Positions 24,617-33,076 of a DNA stretch of 64,000 bases are shown here, piece by piece; position 1 is the stretch's first letter, and the number at the start of each line of letters is the position of its first letter. The DNA comes from Bacillota bacterium (GTDB lineage: Bacteria; Bacillota; Clostridia; Acetivibrionales; DSM-1351). The DNA lies in NCBI GenBank assembly GCA_023393115.1, contig JAEWMS010000024.1, forward strand, positions 9,637 to 73,636, read 5' to 3'. The notes under the pieces were generated by a model. That model worked only from the letters and a program-made list of their open reading frames with translations, was not told the DNA's origin and made no database searches. A program made the position numbers and the translations under genes.

Positions 24617-24640
24617 AGAAAGTGCAGCTATCTAATCTTT

Positions 24641-24670
24641 AAAGCCGGCTCAGACAATTGAGCCGGCTTT
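24641..24670. terminator. Bidirectional terminator
   Basis: AAAGCCGGCTCA and TGAGCCGGCTTT form a 12-bp perfect stem with T-rich ends in both directions, between the TnpB-like gene and the convergent YhgE gene. Confidence 0.85.
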
Positions 24671-24695
24671 ATTAATGTTCTTAATATTTACGTGA

Positions 24696-26930
24696 TTAAA
24701 CCTCAACATATGCTTTGTCAGGTAAATTATTATCATCATTTTCCTCATTTTCCTTTGAATCGGAAAGAAGTTTACCAAGCCTGATCTTTGATACAACTAG
24801 ATTCAATATCAGGAAGGATAATGCAATAATTCCCAGAACAACGAGATTTTGAGCGAGGTAACTGTAGTCGATACCTGAGATAACTTCTTTTAGCGCATTT
24901 ACCGAATATGTCATAGGCATAAACGGATTTAGAACGTTGAAGAAGTCTGGAACAAGCTCCATGGGGAAGGTTCCGCCGCAGGAGGTCAACTGCAGGATTA
25001 GCAGGAGTACAGCAAGAAATTTTCCAACATCTCTGAGCTGAACAAGTAAAAATCTCATTATTGAAGTGAAACACAGAGATATTACTATACTAACCAGAAT
25101 AAATAAACCTATGCTTTTTACCTCTAAATGTAGCGCATTTAATATAACAGCATCAAGAACCAAAGCCTGTGCTATCCCAATAAAGCTATAGCTTGCAAAT
25201 TTCAGCAGTCCCTTTGATTTACTGGACCGTCTGCGGAATTTTACTTCCGGGTCAAGGTATATTGCAAAGAACATCAATAGTGCGCCAACCCATAGGGAAA
25301 GAGATACGAAGTAAGGGGTAAATGCAGTACCATAGTCAGGAATTCCGTCAACTTTATTTTCACTTAACTCTATTGGTTGGGCAATATACTCTTTTAAGCC
25401 ATCGGTATTACTTAATTTGTCATCTGCCTTCAAAAGAGAGGAGGATACTCCTTCACTTGCCTTAGAAATTCCATTATTCAGTTCACTTATTCCATCATAT
25501 AGTTTTTTTTCACCATCATAAAGCTTGGTGGAATTTTCACTCAACTGCTTACTTCCTGAGGAAGCCTTTGAAATGCCCGATGCCAGTGTTGCTGCACCTG
25601 ATCTGATTGCGGCAGTACCAGCTGAGAGTTCGTTTGCTTTTTCAGAAGCAGTTTTTATACTCTCGGCAGCAGTCTGTATTCCGCTGTCTATCTGACTGTA
25701 GGAGGAACTTAGCTTATTTGCCCCATTTGCCAAAAGGCCAATGTTATTTGTCAATGAGCCCATTCCTGAGTCCAATTTTCCAGTTCCTTCTGATATAAGC
25801 GAAGCCCCTGCTACCAATTGCTTGCCAGAGGTATCAAGAATATTACCAGCTTCTTTTATTTTATTAGGAGCATTTTGTGCGGCCTGAAGGGTTTTTAATA
25901 CAGCTTGAATATTCTGATCTTTCATAGCTTCAGGATGTTCAGCAGTGTATTGAGTTATCAGTTTAGCGATATCAGTCTGAGCATCTGTGGCTTTGTTAAC
26001 TGAATCAATATACTGAGTTAATCCTGTTGAAAATGCCTGCATGTTTTGATTATAAGAAGTCATGCTCTTGTTAAGTTCACCCGATGCTTGTGCAAGCTGG
26101 CCTGCTCCGGAATTTAATTTATTCAAGCCATCTTCTACCGTCTGGAGGCCTGATGAAAATTCAGAGGACCCCTGTGTCAGCTGGGATACCTTTGAGGCTC
26201 CCTGTGTAAGGCTCTGATGGAACAGATCTACACCGGCACCAAGCTTATCCACACCAACTTTCAGATTGGCTGAGCCTTCGGCAGCCGATTGAAGTCCGTT
26301 GTTCAAAGCTTGGACACCATCGTTGAATTTTTGCTGTCCATCCAGTAATTCTCCTGTTTTACTGTATAGTGTTTCGGAGCCGTCATTGAGTTTTTTTAGA
26401 CCGTCATCCAATTCTCTAAGAGAGGAGGGAACGTCTTTTATCTGCTCCAGAAGTGTACTTATAATTTCTTCTTGTATATTCTGTGACATTTTATCCTTGA
26501 ATTCCAAGGTAACTCTGCTTAATACCTGACTTGCAAGGTAATTTCTCTTTTCATTGACATTGTATACCAAAATACCCTTCAACTTCTCACTGTCTTTCAC
26601 CGAAGAAATTCTTTCAGAGAAATCTGAGGGTATATAAATCGAAGCATAGTACCTTCTGTTATCTAAACCTTCTTTAGCATCAGCATCAGTGGTTATCACC
26701 CATTTTAGGTTTTTATCTGTTTTCAGATTATCGGTTATTTCATTACCAATATTCTTGCTTTCACCATTGATAGTTGCTCCTGAATCCTGGTTTACTATAG
26801 CTACCGGAAGTGATTCCAGTTTACTATATGGATCCCAGAAGGCATCAAGGTAAAAAAAGCTATATACAAGCGGTATTACTATAACTGCAAAAACCACAGC
26901 TATTATTTTATATTTTTTTAGCCTTTGCAT
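24696..26930 (-). CDS. YhgE/Pip-family ABC-2 type membrane protein
   Basis: 744 residues. One N-terminal membrane span (about 10-28), a long extracytoplasmic region (30-520) made of heptad-rich helices with many L-x-x-G-x-x-x-L and S-G-x-x-L repeats, then about six spans in the C-terminal 200 residues of ABC-2 type. The opening F-Y-L-D-A-F-W-D-P-Y matches the YhgE/Pip (phage infection protein) family. Possible role in export or cell-envelope stress. Transcribed after a MarR regulator in the same direction with a palindrome between them. Confidence 0.9.
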   Translation of the reverse strand: MQRLKKYKIIAVVFAVIVIPLVYSFFYLDAFWDPYSKLESLPVAIVNQDSGATINGESKNIGNEITDNLKTDKNLKWVITTDADAKEGLDNRRYYASIYIPSDFSERISSVKDSEKLKGILVYNVNEKRNYLASQVLSRVTLEFKDKMSQNIQEEIISTLLEQIKDVPSSLRELDDGLKKLNDGSETLYSKTGELLDGQQKFNDGVQALNNGLQSAAEGSANLKVGVDKLGAGVDLFHQSLTQGASKVSQLTQGSSEFSSGLQTVEDGLNKLNSGAGQLAQASGELNKSMTSYNQNMQAFSTGLTQYIDSVNKATDAQTDIAKLITQYTAEHPEAMKDQNIQAVLKTLQAAQNAPNKIKEAGNILDTSGKQLVAGASLISEGTGKLDSGMGSLTNNIGLLANGANKLSSSYSQIDSGIQTAAESIKTASEKANELSAGTAAIRSGAATLASGISKASSGSKQLSENSTKLYDGEKKLYDGISELNNGISKASEGVSSSLLKADDKLSNTDGLKEYIAQPIELSENKVDGIPDYGTAFTPYFVSLSLWVGALLMFFAIYLDPEVKFRRRSSKSKGLLKFASYSFIGIAQALVLDAVILNALHLEVKSIGLFILVSIVISLCFTSIMRFLLVQLRDVGKFLAVLLLILQLTSCGGTFPMELVPDFFNVLNPFMPMTYSVNALKEVISGIDYSYLAQNLVVLGIIALSFLILNLVVSKIRLGKLLSDSKENEENDDNNLPDKAYVEV

Positions 26931-27007
26931 AAATTCTGCCTCCTATTCTGTAAATTATATTTTATGGGTTAATACTTCACCTCCCAAAATATTTAAAATT
27001 AAAATTA

Positions 27008-27020
27008 TTTGAAATTCAAA
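27008..27020. promoter_or_regulatory. Palindrome, probable MarR operator 1
   Basis: TTTGAAATTCAAA, a perfect 13-base palindrome, lies between the MarR stop and the YhgE start on the minus strand. Confidence 0.5.
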
Positions 27021-27038
27021 ATATAATTGCAAAAAAAT

Positions 27039-27500
27039 TTATGGCTTGAAAATATCATCAAAATGGGAATTCAAGGTTGAGAGGATTTCAATCAATGCCT
27101 TTCTTTCCTCAATATCAAGAATACCAAAAATTTTTTCGGCTAATTTATTTCTTAATTGAACAATTGACTCAAACACACTGACCCCTGATTCGGACAGAGA
27201 AATAAAAACCTGGCGTCTGTCCTCCTCGTCCCGTTGTCTGATAACATAGCCTTTCTTTATAAGTCTGTCGATTGTAACAGTTGGAGTACCAAAGGTAACA
27301 CCTAAAGTATTGGCAATCTCGGACATCTTCTTATTTTCAGAGCCATGTCCAATTACCAGTATGGTGTTGATCTCAATTACCGTTAGATCCTCCAGGGTCT
27401 TACTGAAGAACTTTTTGCTTTCGAGCTTGCTATATTTATCAAAAAGCTTTCTGAAAAGCTGATCAACAAATAATAACTCGTTTACCGTTTGGGAATCCAT
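27039..27500 (-). CDS. MarR family transcriptional regulator
   Basis: 153 residues with the winged helix of MarR proteins: MSEIANTLGVTFGTPTVTIDRLIKKGYV as helix-turn-helix and R-D-E-E-D-R-R-Q-V-F-I as the wing. It is upstream of the YhgE gene on the same strand, with similar palindromes before both genes, so it most likely represses itself and YhgE and is released by a hydrophobic ligand. Confidence 0.92.
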   Translation of the reverse strand: MDSQTVNELLFVDQLFRKLFDKYSKLESKKFFSKTLEDLTVIEINTILVIGHGSENKKMSEIANTLGVTFGTPTVTIDRLIKKGYVIRQRDEEDRRQVFISLSESGVSVFESIVQLRNKLAEKIFGILDIEERKALIEILSTLNSHFDDIFKP

Positions 27501-27522
27501 CTATTATGACACCTCAATTTAC

Positions 27523-27535
27523 TTTGAATTTCAAA
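27523..27535. promoter_or_regulatory. Palindrome, probable MarR operator 2
   Basis: TTTGAATTTCAAA just upstream of the MarR start, followed by an overlapping TCAAA-CTA-TTTGA. It differs from operator 1 at the central base only. Confidence 0.55.
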
Positions 27536-27615
27536 CTATTTGATATTACTATAATCCATATGTTTTAATTTGTAAAGTATATTTCTAAAATTATTATTGT
27601 AAGCCAAGTTGCTGG

Positions 27616-27644
27616 TTGACTGGAGTAAAAAAATTTGATAAACT
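27616..27644 (+). promoter_or_regulatory. Promoter of the riboswitch-TerC transcript
   Basis: TTGACT (27616-27621), 17-base spacer, TAAACT (27639-27644), 13 bases before the riboswitch. Confidence 0.65.
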
Positions 27645-27656
27645 AATTTAATAGAA

Positions 27657-27776
27657 TTAAAGGGGAGTAGCTTAGAAGCAATAAAGTCAACAACCGGTTT
27701 TTTATAAGACCTGGCTTTATTCTCCAAAGTGGAAAGCAAGACCTTTGAATGTTTTTTGCATTCAAGGTTTTTTTTT
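27657..27776 (+). ncRNA. yybP-ykoY manganese riboswitch with terminator
   Basis: AAAGGGGAGTAGC (from 27658) and the distal GCAAGACCTTTG (27735-27747) are the conserved parts of the yybP-ykoY aptamer, with AAGACCTGGCT between. The distal aptamer strand overlaps the stem CCTTTGAATG/CATTCAAGG followed by nine T (27768-27776), so ligand binding would prevent termination. The class senses Mn2+ and typically controls exporters. Confidence 0.88.
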
Positions 27777-27833
27777 GTAAGGGAAAGTTTAATCCTGTGC
27801 AAAAAAACCTTAATAAAAAATCAGGAGGCTATA

Positions 27834-28703
27834 ATGTCAACAAAAAGAGCAATAAAATTCGTTTTACTTTGGATTGGACTTGCTATCCTTTTCAACGCCG
27901 GGGTTTGGATTTTTGAAGGTCAGCATAAGGCGTTGGAATTCTTAGGCGGGTATATGATTGAACTCAGTTTGAGCGTGGATAATCTTTTCCTGTTTCTTAT
28001 CCTATTTACAGGCTTTGGAATAAAACCACAGCATCAGAGAAGAGTCCTAAACTATGGTATATTTGGTGCAATTGTTCTCAGACTGATATTTATTCTATTG
28101 GGAATAACAATTATCAATAAAATTCACTGGATATTATATGTATTTGGTATAATATTGATAATCAGCGGAGCAAAGATGATGTTCAGCGGAGATGAGGAAG
28201 GGGACCATAAAGACAGTAAGGTATTGAAGCTTTTAAGTAAGATACTGCCGGTCACAGATACGCTGCATGAAGAAAAGTTCTTTGTAAAAATAAATCATGT
28301 ACTTCATGCCACCCCACTTTTTGCCATACTTGTACTGATTGAATTTTCCGATATCCTTTTTGCAATTGATTCAATACCTGCTATTTTTTCAATTTCTACA
28401 GATCCTTTTATTGTTTATACATCAAATATATTCGCAATATTGGGACTCAGAAGCCTTTACTTTGTATTGGCGGCAATGCAGGAGAAATTCAAGTATGTTA
28501 AGTACGGAGTTGCCCTGATATTAATGTTTACGGGAGTTAAGCTGGGAATACTGTTCTTCCATATAGAAATACCGATAATTTATTCCTTGCTTACAATTTT
28601 CACCATCCTTTTGGGTAGCGTAATTACATCTATCCTTGTAAATAGATATAAGGAAAAGAAAAAGCTGGAAATTGAAATGGAAAAGGTGCGATATATAAAA
28701 TAA
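27834..28703 (+). CDS. TerC-family membrane protein, probable Mn2+ exporter
   Basis: 289 residues from ATG 27834 with TCAGGAGGC upstream; the reading frame runs further up into the riboswitch but that part is not coding. About nine membrane segments, with the family motifs E-L-S-L-S-V-D-N-L-F (acidic residues in the second span) and FSDILFAIDSIPA. TerC proteins under the yybP-ykoY riboswitch export manganese, and this gene is directly downstream of that switch. MntH and a DtxR-type regulator at 43.8-45.9 kb would provide the uptake side. Confidence 0.92.
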   Translation: MSTKRAIKFVLLWIGLAILFNAGVWIFEGQHKALEFLGGYMIELSLSVDNLFLFLILFTGFGIKPQHQRRVLNYGIFGAIVLRLIFILLGITIINKIHWILYVFGIILIISGAKMMFSGDEEGDHKDSKVLKLLSKILPVTDTLHEEKFFVKINHVLHATPLFAILVLIEFSDILFAIDSIPAIFSISTDPFIVYTSNIFAILGLRSLYFVLAAMQEKFKYVKYGVALILMFTGVKLGILFFHIEIPIIYSLLTIFTILLGSVITSILVNRYKEKKKLEIEMEKVRYIK

Positions 28704-28750
28704 GTTAATACGGGCCATAGCTATAAGTTAATGCAGGCAATAGCTACAAA

Positions 28751-28785
28751 AAAACTCAGGGGCTGAAAGAGGCCCCTGAGTTTTT
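28751..28785. terminator. Terminator between terC and a convergent small gene
   Basis: ACTCAGGGGC and GCCCCTGAGT form a strong stem with A-run and T-run on either side, so it works for both strands. Confidence 0.85.
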
Positions 28786-28793
28786 CGTCTTTT

Positions 28794-28913
28794 TTAGCAA
28801 TCATGATCCTTGTTTCCGCAGAAGCAGCAGAATAAAATAATGAGGATAATTAATACAAAAATCATGTCGTCATCAAAACAGCCGCCACCTTTACCACCGA
28901 AAAAACCACCCAT
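28794..28913 (-). CDS. 39-residue Gly/Cys-rich single-span membrane peptide
   Basis: ATG at 28913 on the minus strand follows GGAGGGAGTG. The peptide has a Gly-Phe rich start with two G-G-x-G clusters, C12, a DDD triplet, a hydrophobic helix (17-29) and a cysteine-rich end (C-C-F-C, terminal C). The layout is like the tiny YjcZ-type sporulation-associated membrane peptides, but identity is uncertain. Confidence 0.6.
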   Translation of the reverse strand: MGGFFGGKGGGCFDDDMIFVLIILIILFCCFCGNKDHDC

Positions 28914-29115
28914 AAAAACACTCCCTCCAAAATATATATTATTAATACATTAAAAGTAGATCAGGTAAATATTTTGATTGGCTTTGGTTGAAAGCAATAT
29001 ATACCTGACTAATAACATACTATTCAGAACCATTTTTTTTGTTACAAATATAAAATAGCAATAATAAATAAAATTAATATAATAAACTAGGAGTTCTTTT
29101 CAGGGGTGTTTATTG

Positions 29116-29532
29116 GTGCGGAGATATAAGAAGAACGCATTGTATAAAAAGGATAAAAGTAATAAGGATAAAGGTAATGTGGATACTCCTGTAGTTGTAA
29201 AGAAAAGAGATATAAAATTTGAACTGAACTTTAAGCAATACATAGGCCAGACGGTTACGGTATTTGTAAATGCAGGAGGCGAGGTGGGGAAGGGCTTTAC
29301 TGGTGTTTTGCTGGGTAGCACTAATACATATATAAAACTTCTTATTCTGCCTTCAATGCCTCCGGCCTGTTCTCTTGGAAATGCCTGCACCTGCAATTCT
29401 GACAATATACTTTTCTGTGCGTTATGCCCTTTTAACAAGAAGGCTTCAGCCGGTTCTACTGCAATTATACCAATTGATGCCATATCAGCCTTTATACATA
29501 ACAACTTTAATTCAAGCCGGAACTTTTGTTAG
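29116..29532 (+). CDS. Hypothetical protein with cysteine-rich C-terminal part
   Basis: 138 residues from GTG 29116 (AGGGGTG upstream); TTG 29113 is an alternative. The N-terminus is strongly basic (about 25 residues rich in Lys and Arg), followed by a beta-barrel-like segment (QTVTVFVNAGGEVGKGFTG) and a region with several cysteines (C-S-L-G-N-A-C-T-C, F-C-A-L-C). Clostridial proteins like this are sometimes called spore-coat or exosporium related, but I cannot support a function. Confidence 0.6.
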   Translation: MRRYKKNALYKKDKSNKDKGNVDTPVVVKKRDIKFELNFKQYIGQTVTVFVNAGGEVGKGFTGVLLGSTNTYIKLLILPSMPPACSLGNACTCNSDNILFCALCPFNKKASAGSTAIIPIDAISAFIHNNFNSSRNFC

Positions 29533-29657
29533 GTGTATTAAACATAATAATATGTGATAAAATTACATAGTAGTTAATTGCGTTGATAAATTATTATTCA
29601 GTAATTAATTACCATGTGATAATGCATAAATGATACTAAAATAATAAGGCAGGTTAT

Positions 29658-31004
29658 ATGATATTTACAAATGAAATAATCTACCCCGACAGTGTCGGTT
29701 ACATTATTGTAAGACTGAATGAGAATGGATATGAGGCCTTTATTGTGGGAGGTTGTGTCAGGGATTCCATTCTGGGTATGACTCCATGTGACTGGGATAT
29801 TACAACAAATGCCCGGCCAGAGGATATTAAGAGGCTCTTTAACAAGACCTATGATACAGGAATCCGCCATGGCACTGTGAGTGTAGCAGTAAACGGTGAT
29901 ATTTATGAAGTGACTACCTACAGAATAGATGGTACTTATTCCGATTCACGAAGGCCGGATAATGTCAGCTTTACAACAAGCCTGAAAGAAGACCTTGCAA
30001 GACGTGACTTTACGGTAAATGCTATGGCTTACAATCCAAAAACAGGACTGATAGACTATTTTGAAGGTCTTAAAGATATTGAACAAAGGACCATAAAAGC
30101 TGTAGGCAACCCCGAAGTTCGATTTCTTGAGGATGCCCTCAGAATGTTACGTGCCATAAGGTTTAGTGCACAGTTGGGGTTCACAATAGAAAAGAGTACC
30201 TTTGACGCTATTTCAAAAAATGCAGGCTCTATCAGAAATATTAGTAAAGAGAGAATTAGGGAGGAAGTAAACAAAATACTGCTTTCCTCGAACCCTTCGT
30301 GCTTCAATATGCTCTATACTACCGGTCTGCTTAACAATATAATGCCGGAATTCATACCCTGTTATTTTACTGAACAGAATAACCCATACCATATATACAA
30401 CGTGGCAGAACATATTCTGGTTACTGTCAAAAGTGTACCAAATACTGTGATACTCAGATGGACAATGCTTCTCCATGATATTGGCAAGCCCTCCCGGAAG
30501 ACTACAGATGAAAAGGGAATCGATCATTTCTACGGGCACCCCGAGGTCAGTGTTGAAATGGCTGATAGTATTTTAAATAATCTGCGTTTTGACAAGGCTT
30601 CGATAAGGAAAATACTTACCTTGATCAAATATCACGATATGGATTTGATTGACACAGAGAGCTCAGTCAAAAAAGTAATAAACAAGGTTGGAGAAGAGCT
30701 TTTTTTAAGTCTTCTGGAGGCACAGAGAGCTGATGCGCTGGGACAGAATCCCGTCTATCTGGACAAACGACTAATAACGTTGGATAATATTAAGCATATT
30801 TATGAGGAAGTTAAAGAGAAGCATCAGTGTATAAATATTTCTGATTTAGCCATTAACGGAGATGACTTAATTTCACTGGGAATGAAACCTGGGAAAGAAA
30901 TAAGGCAAGTACTCTGTCAACTTTTTGAACAGGTTTTGGAGAAGCCTGATCTGAATGAAAAGGAGAAACTAATGGAATTGGCCAGACCGTATATTTCTGA
31001 TTAA
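29658..31004 (+). CDS. cca: CCA tRNA nucleotidyltransferase with HD domain
   Basis: 448 residues. N-terminal class II nucleotidyltransferase motif GGCVRDSILGMTPCDWDI with the metal-binding D-x-D, then E-x-x-x-R-R-x-D in TYRIDGTYSDSRRP and the AMP/CTP discriminating R-R-D-F-T-V-N-A. After the helical tRNA-binding region an HD domain (LLHDIGKP, with H and D near 275) is present. Adds or repairs the 3' CCA of tRNAs. The gene is downstream of a gene-poor stretch and precedes the DUF554 gene by a few bases. Confidence 0.95.
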   Translation: MIFTNEIIYPDSVGYIIVRLNENGYEAFIVGGCVRDSILGMTPCDWDITTNARPEDIKRLFNKTYDTGIRHGTVSVAVNGDIYEVTTYRIDGTYSDSRRPDNVSFTTSLKEDLARRDFTVNAMAYNPKTGLIDYFEGLKDIEQRTIKAVGNPEVRFLEDALRMLRAIRFSAQLGFTIEKSTFDAISKNAGSIRNISKERIREEVNKILLSSNPSCFNMLYTTGLLNNIMPEFIPCYFTEQNNPYHIYNVAEHILVTVKSVPNTVILRWTMLLHDIGKPSRKTTDEKGIDHFYGHPEVSVEMADSILNNLRFDKASIRKILTLIKYHDMDLIDTESSVKKVINKVGEELFLSLLEAQRADALGQNPVYLDKRLITLDNIKHIYEEVKEKHQCINISDLAINGDDLISLGMKPGKEIRQVLCQLFEQVLEKPDLNEKEKLMELARPYISD

Positions 31005-31041
31005 TTTGACTTACTTAGTACTACTTGGGGGAGTGTTGATT

Positions 31042-31767
31042 TTGACTGGACTAGGAACCCTGGTGAACACAGGGGCAGTTATTGCTGGCGGTATTGCGGG
31101 TACCATGCTGAGAAAGGGTATACCCGAAAAGTATAAAAAAACGGTGATGCAGGGAATAGGTCTATCTGTTTTATTTATCGGAATATCAGGGACCATAAAG
31201 GAAATGATTACTATAGTGAACGGAAATAAGCTGGACAGGCAGTTTGTTATGCTTATGATTTTCAGCCTTGTAATTGGAGGATTGTTGGGGGAATTTCTTA
31301 AAATAGAAGAAAGGCTTGAAAACATCGGAAATTGGTTTCAGGCAAAAATTCCTTCCAAGAATGGCTCCTTTTCAACCGGCTTTGTTACGGCAAGCCTTGT
31401 ATACTGTGTAGGAGCTATGGCCATAGTGGGAGCCCTGGAAGATGGATTGTCGGGAAATGCGTCAACTTTGTTTGCCAAATCTATTCTTGATGGTATTACA
31501 GCTGTAATATTTGCTGCCACATTGGGAATAGGTGTGGCGTTCTCGGCAATTCCTGTGCTCGTGTATCAGGGGGGAATAACCTTGCTTGCCGGTTTTATCA
31601 AGCCATGGCTGAACGATATGGTTATATCTCAGATGTCCCTGGTAGGCGGAATACTCATTTTTGCAATAGGGATAAATCTTCTGGAGCTCAAGAAAATAAA
31701 TGTGGGAAATCTGCTTCCTTCAATTTTTATACCAGTCATATACTATATAATTTTGGGGTTGTTCTGA
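31042..31767 (+). CDS. DUF554 family membrane protein
   Basis: About 241 residues with six to seven membrane segments. The start TTG 31042 (or GTG 31033, TTG 31036) is chosen by GGGGGAG at 31027-31033 and because family members begin with a G-T-x-x-N-T block, here LGTLVNTGAVIAGG. The rest shows typical GALEDGLSGN and the A-T-L-G-I-G-V segment. Transport of an unknown solute has been suggested for the family. No partner is evident. Confidence 0.88.
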   Translation: MTGLGTLVNTGAVIAGGIAGTMLRKGIPEKYKKTVMQGIGLSVLFIGISGTIKEMITIVNGNKLDRQFVMLMIFSLVIGGLLGEFLKIEERLENIGNWFQAKIPSKNGSFSTGFVTASLVYCVGAMAIVGALEDGLSGNASTLFAKSILDGITAVIFAATLGIGVAFSAIPVLVYQGGITLLAGFIKPWLNDMVISQMSLVGGILIFAIGINLLELKKINVGNLLPSIFIPVIYYIILGLF

Positions 31768-31814
31768 AGAGGCTTATAAATATATAAAAATAATATTTTT
31801 TTTCGGGAAAATGG

Positions 31815-31843
31815 TTGACAAAATGGGTCAACCCCTTTATAAT
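31815..31843 (+). promoter_or_regulatory. Consensus sigma-A promoter of the tRNA-Gly pair
   Basis: TTGACA (31815-31820), 17-base spacer, TATAAT (31838-31843): a perfect match, 19 bp before the first tRNA. Confidence 0.85.
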
Positions 31844-31862
31844 AACTTTTGCGTGATAGTGA

Positions 31863-31937
31863 TGCGGGTTTAACTCAGCGGTAGAGTGTCACCTTGCCAA
31901 GGTGAAAGTCGAGAGTTCGAATCTCTTAACCCGCTCC
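31863..31937 (+). tRNA. tRNA-Gly (GCC), CCA encoded
   Basis: Acceptor GCGGGTT/AACCCGC, D-arm with AACTCAGCGGTAGAG, anticodon loop TTGCCAA (anticodon GCC), T-loop TTCGAAT, discriminator T and encoded CCA. Confidence 0.97.
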
Positions 31938-31944
31938 ATACTAA

Positions 31945-32019
31945 CGCGGGTGTAGTTCAATGGTAGAACATCAGCCTTCCAAGCTGATTGCGTGGGTCCG
32001 ATTCCCATCACCCGCTCCA
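31945..32019 (+). tRNA. tRNA-Gly (TCC), CCA encoded
   Basis: Acceptor GCGGGTG/CACCCGC, D-arm AGTTCAATGGTAGAAC, anticodon loop CTTCCAA (anticodon TCC), T-arm GGGTCCGATTCCC, encoded CCA. The T-loop has TCCGATT instead of TTCGATT. Confidence 0.96.
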
Positions 32020-32022
32020 ATA

Positions 32023-32071
32023 AAACCGTTTCTTTTGTAATGTCAGGGACATTATGAAAGAAACGGTTTTT
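32023..32071 (+). terminator. Terminator after the tRNA pair
   Basis: AAACCGTTTCTTT and AAAGAAACGGTTT form a long perfect stem followed by TTT. Confidence 0.85.
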
Positions 32072-32189
32072 AATGTTCAACGCATTGGAATCGGACCCGA
32101 GAGGGCGCGAACCGTGAAGAAGATGGGTTCTATACTGAATGTTGGGGTAGTGTGAAAATTCTATTATGTATAACCTGAATTTAACAAAG

Positions 32190-32412
32190 TTTGAAGGTAT
32201 GTCAGCACCAGATATACTATAATCCCTATGGACAATAGCATTTGCCACTGCTTCTCTTATAGCTACTAAAGGGACCTCATAATCATCTGCCACTGTAAAT
32301 CGGCAATTTTCCTTTCTAATTACTCGGGTAATAAATTTTCTAGTATTGTAATTATTTTGTAACCCATTATTATCAAAATTAGGCGTATAATGGGATAAAT
32401 TAGTAAATTACA
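32190..32412 (-). pseudogene. Fragment of a RecG-like/AlbA-type ATP-binding regulator gene
   Basis: On the minus strand an open stretch encodes a segment reading KFITRVIRKENC, then VPLVAIREAVANAIVHRDYS, the diagnostic E-A-x-x-N-A-x-x-H-R-D-Y block of the GHKL-type C-terminal part of RecG-like putative transcriptional regulators. Upstream it hits a stop at about 32415 and downstream it loses similarity after about 32190, so only the middle of the gene is left. It lies right behind the two tRNA genes, a usual spot for decayed mobile DNA. Confidence 0.6.
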
Positions 32413-32523
32413 TTTTAAAACAGGAGGTGGCATTATTATCTGGATTAAAGCTCCAAATATTAGCAATAAGTTTAAAAGTTATGTATTAAAAATAGAATTT
32501 CTGAAAAAAGAGAGGTATTTATT

Positions 32524-33036
32524 ATGAAAAGAGTATTGAGTTTAGTCCTTTTTTTATGTATGTGTATATTATCATTTTCTTCAATATTTGCATCTTCAGC
32601 CGCAGGAGAAGGTACAGGAGTAAAAGATTACGCTCCTTCAGATATGATGCATACAGATGGAACTAAACCTCCATCTTCTTCAAACCAAACTGTAACTTTA
32701 GGGACTTATAATGGAGATATTACTTGGGCTGGTGCAATTCTGTACTCGGATAAGTGGGTAAAAACTTCAAAGAAAACTATTACTGTAACAGGTACTTTCG
32801 GACAATATTCCACTAAGGAGGATGCAATTGCTAAGAAAAATCCATTAAAACAACTTCATGCAAATATATGGGTCCAGTTAATTGATAAAGATGGTAATGA
32901 ATCTGACGTACAATATATATAGTGTAATAGTGGTGCACAATCAACTACTTTTGATGTAGAACCAAATAAGCAGTATTATGTCAAATTTAATTTTGATACT
33001 GGGTACTTCCACTCAGGTCCATTCACAGTAAAATAG
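32524..33036 (+). pseudogene. Secreted protein gene interrupted by an in-frame TAG
   Basis: ATG 32524 follows AGAGAGG. The product starts with a signal peptide (K-R then a hydrophobic core, cleavage near S-I-F-A-S-S). A TAG at 32920-32922 stops it after 132 residues; the same frame continues with CNSGAQSTTFDVEPN and further beta-like sequence to TAG 33034-33036, 170 residues in full. The continuation keeps the same character, so a nonsense mutation is probable, though the 132-residue form may also be the real product. The family is unknown. Confidence 0.6.
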
Positions 33037-33076
33037 CTACATATATGGTAACTATATTAAAAAGTTAGGTGAAAGT

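Noticed and set aside
27536..27802. Minus-strand 88-residue reading frame
   Set aside because: It lies antisense to the promoter and manganese riboswitch of terC; composition follows the RNA structure, with no ribosome binding site.
31889..32293. 134-residue minus frame across the tRNA genes
   Set aside because: Part of it is a translation of tRNA sequence; only its first third is a real remnant of a RecG-like gene, listed as pseudogene.
32432..32527. Small upstream frame beginning with ATT behind GGAGGTGG and overlapping the secreted protein start
   Set aside because: It requires a very rare ATT start, and the product is not recognisable.
10753..32922. Stop codon reassignment suggested by two in-frame stops
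   Set aside because: One is TAA and one TAG, while both codons terminate many normal genes in the window; independent nonsense mutations are simpler.
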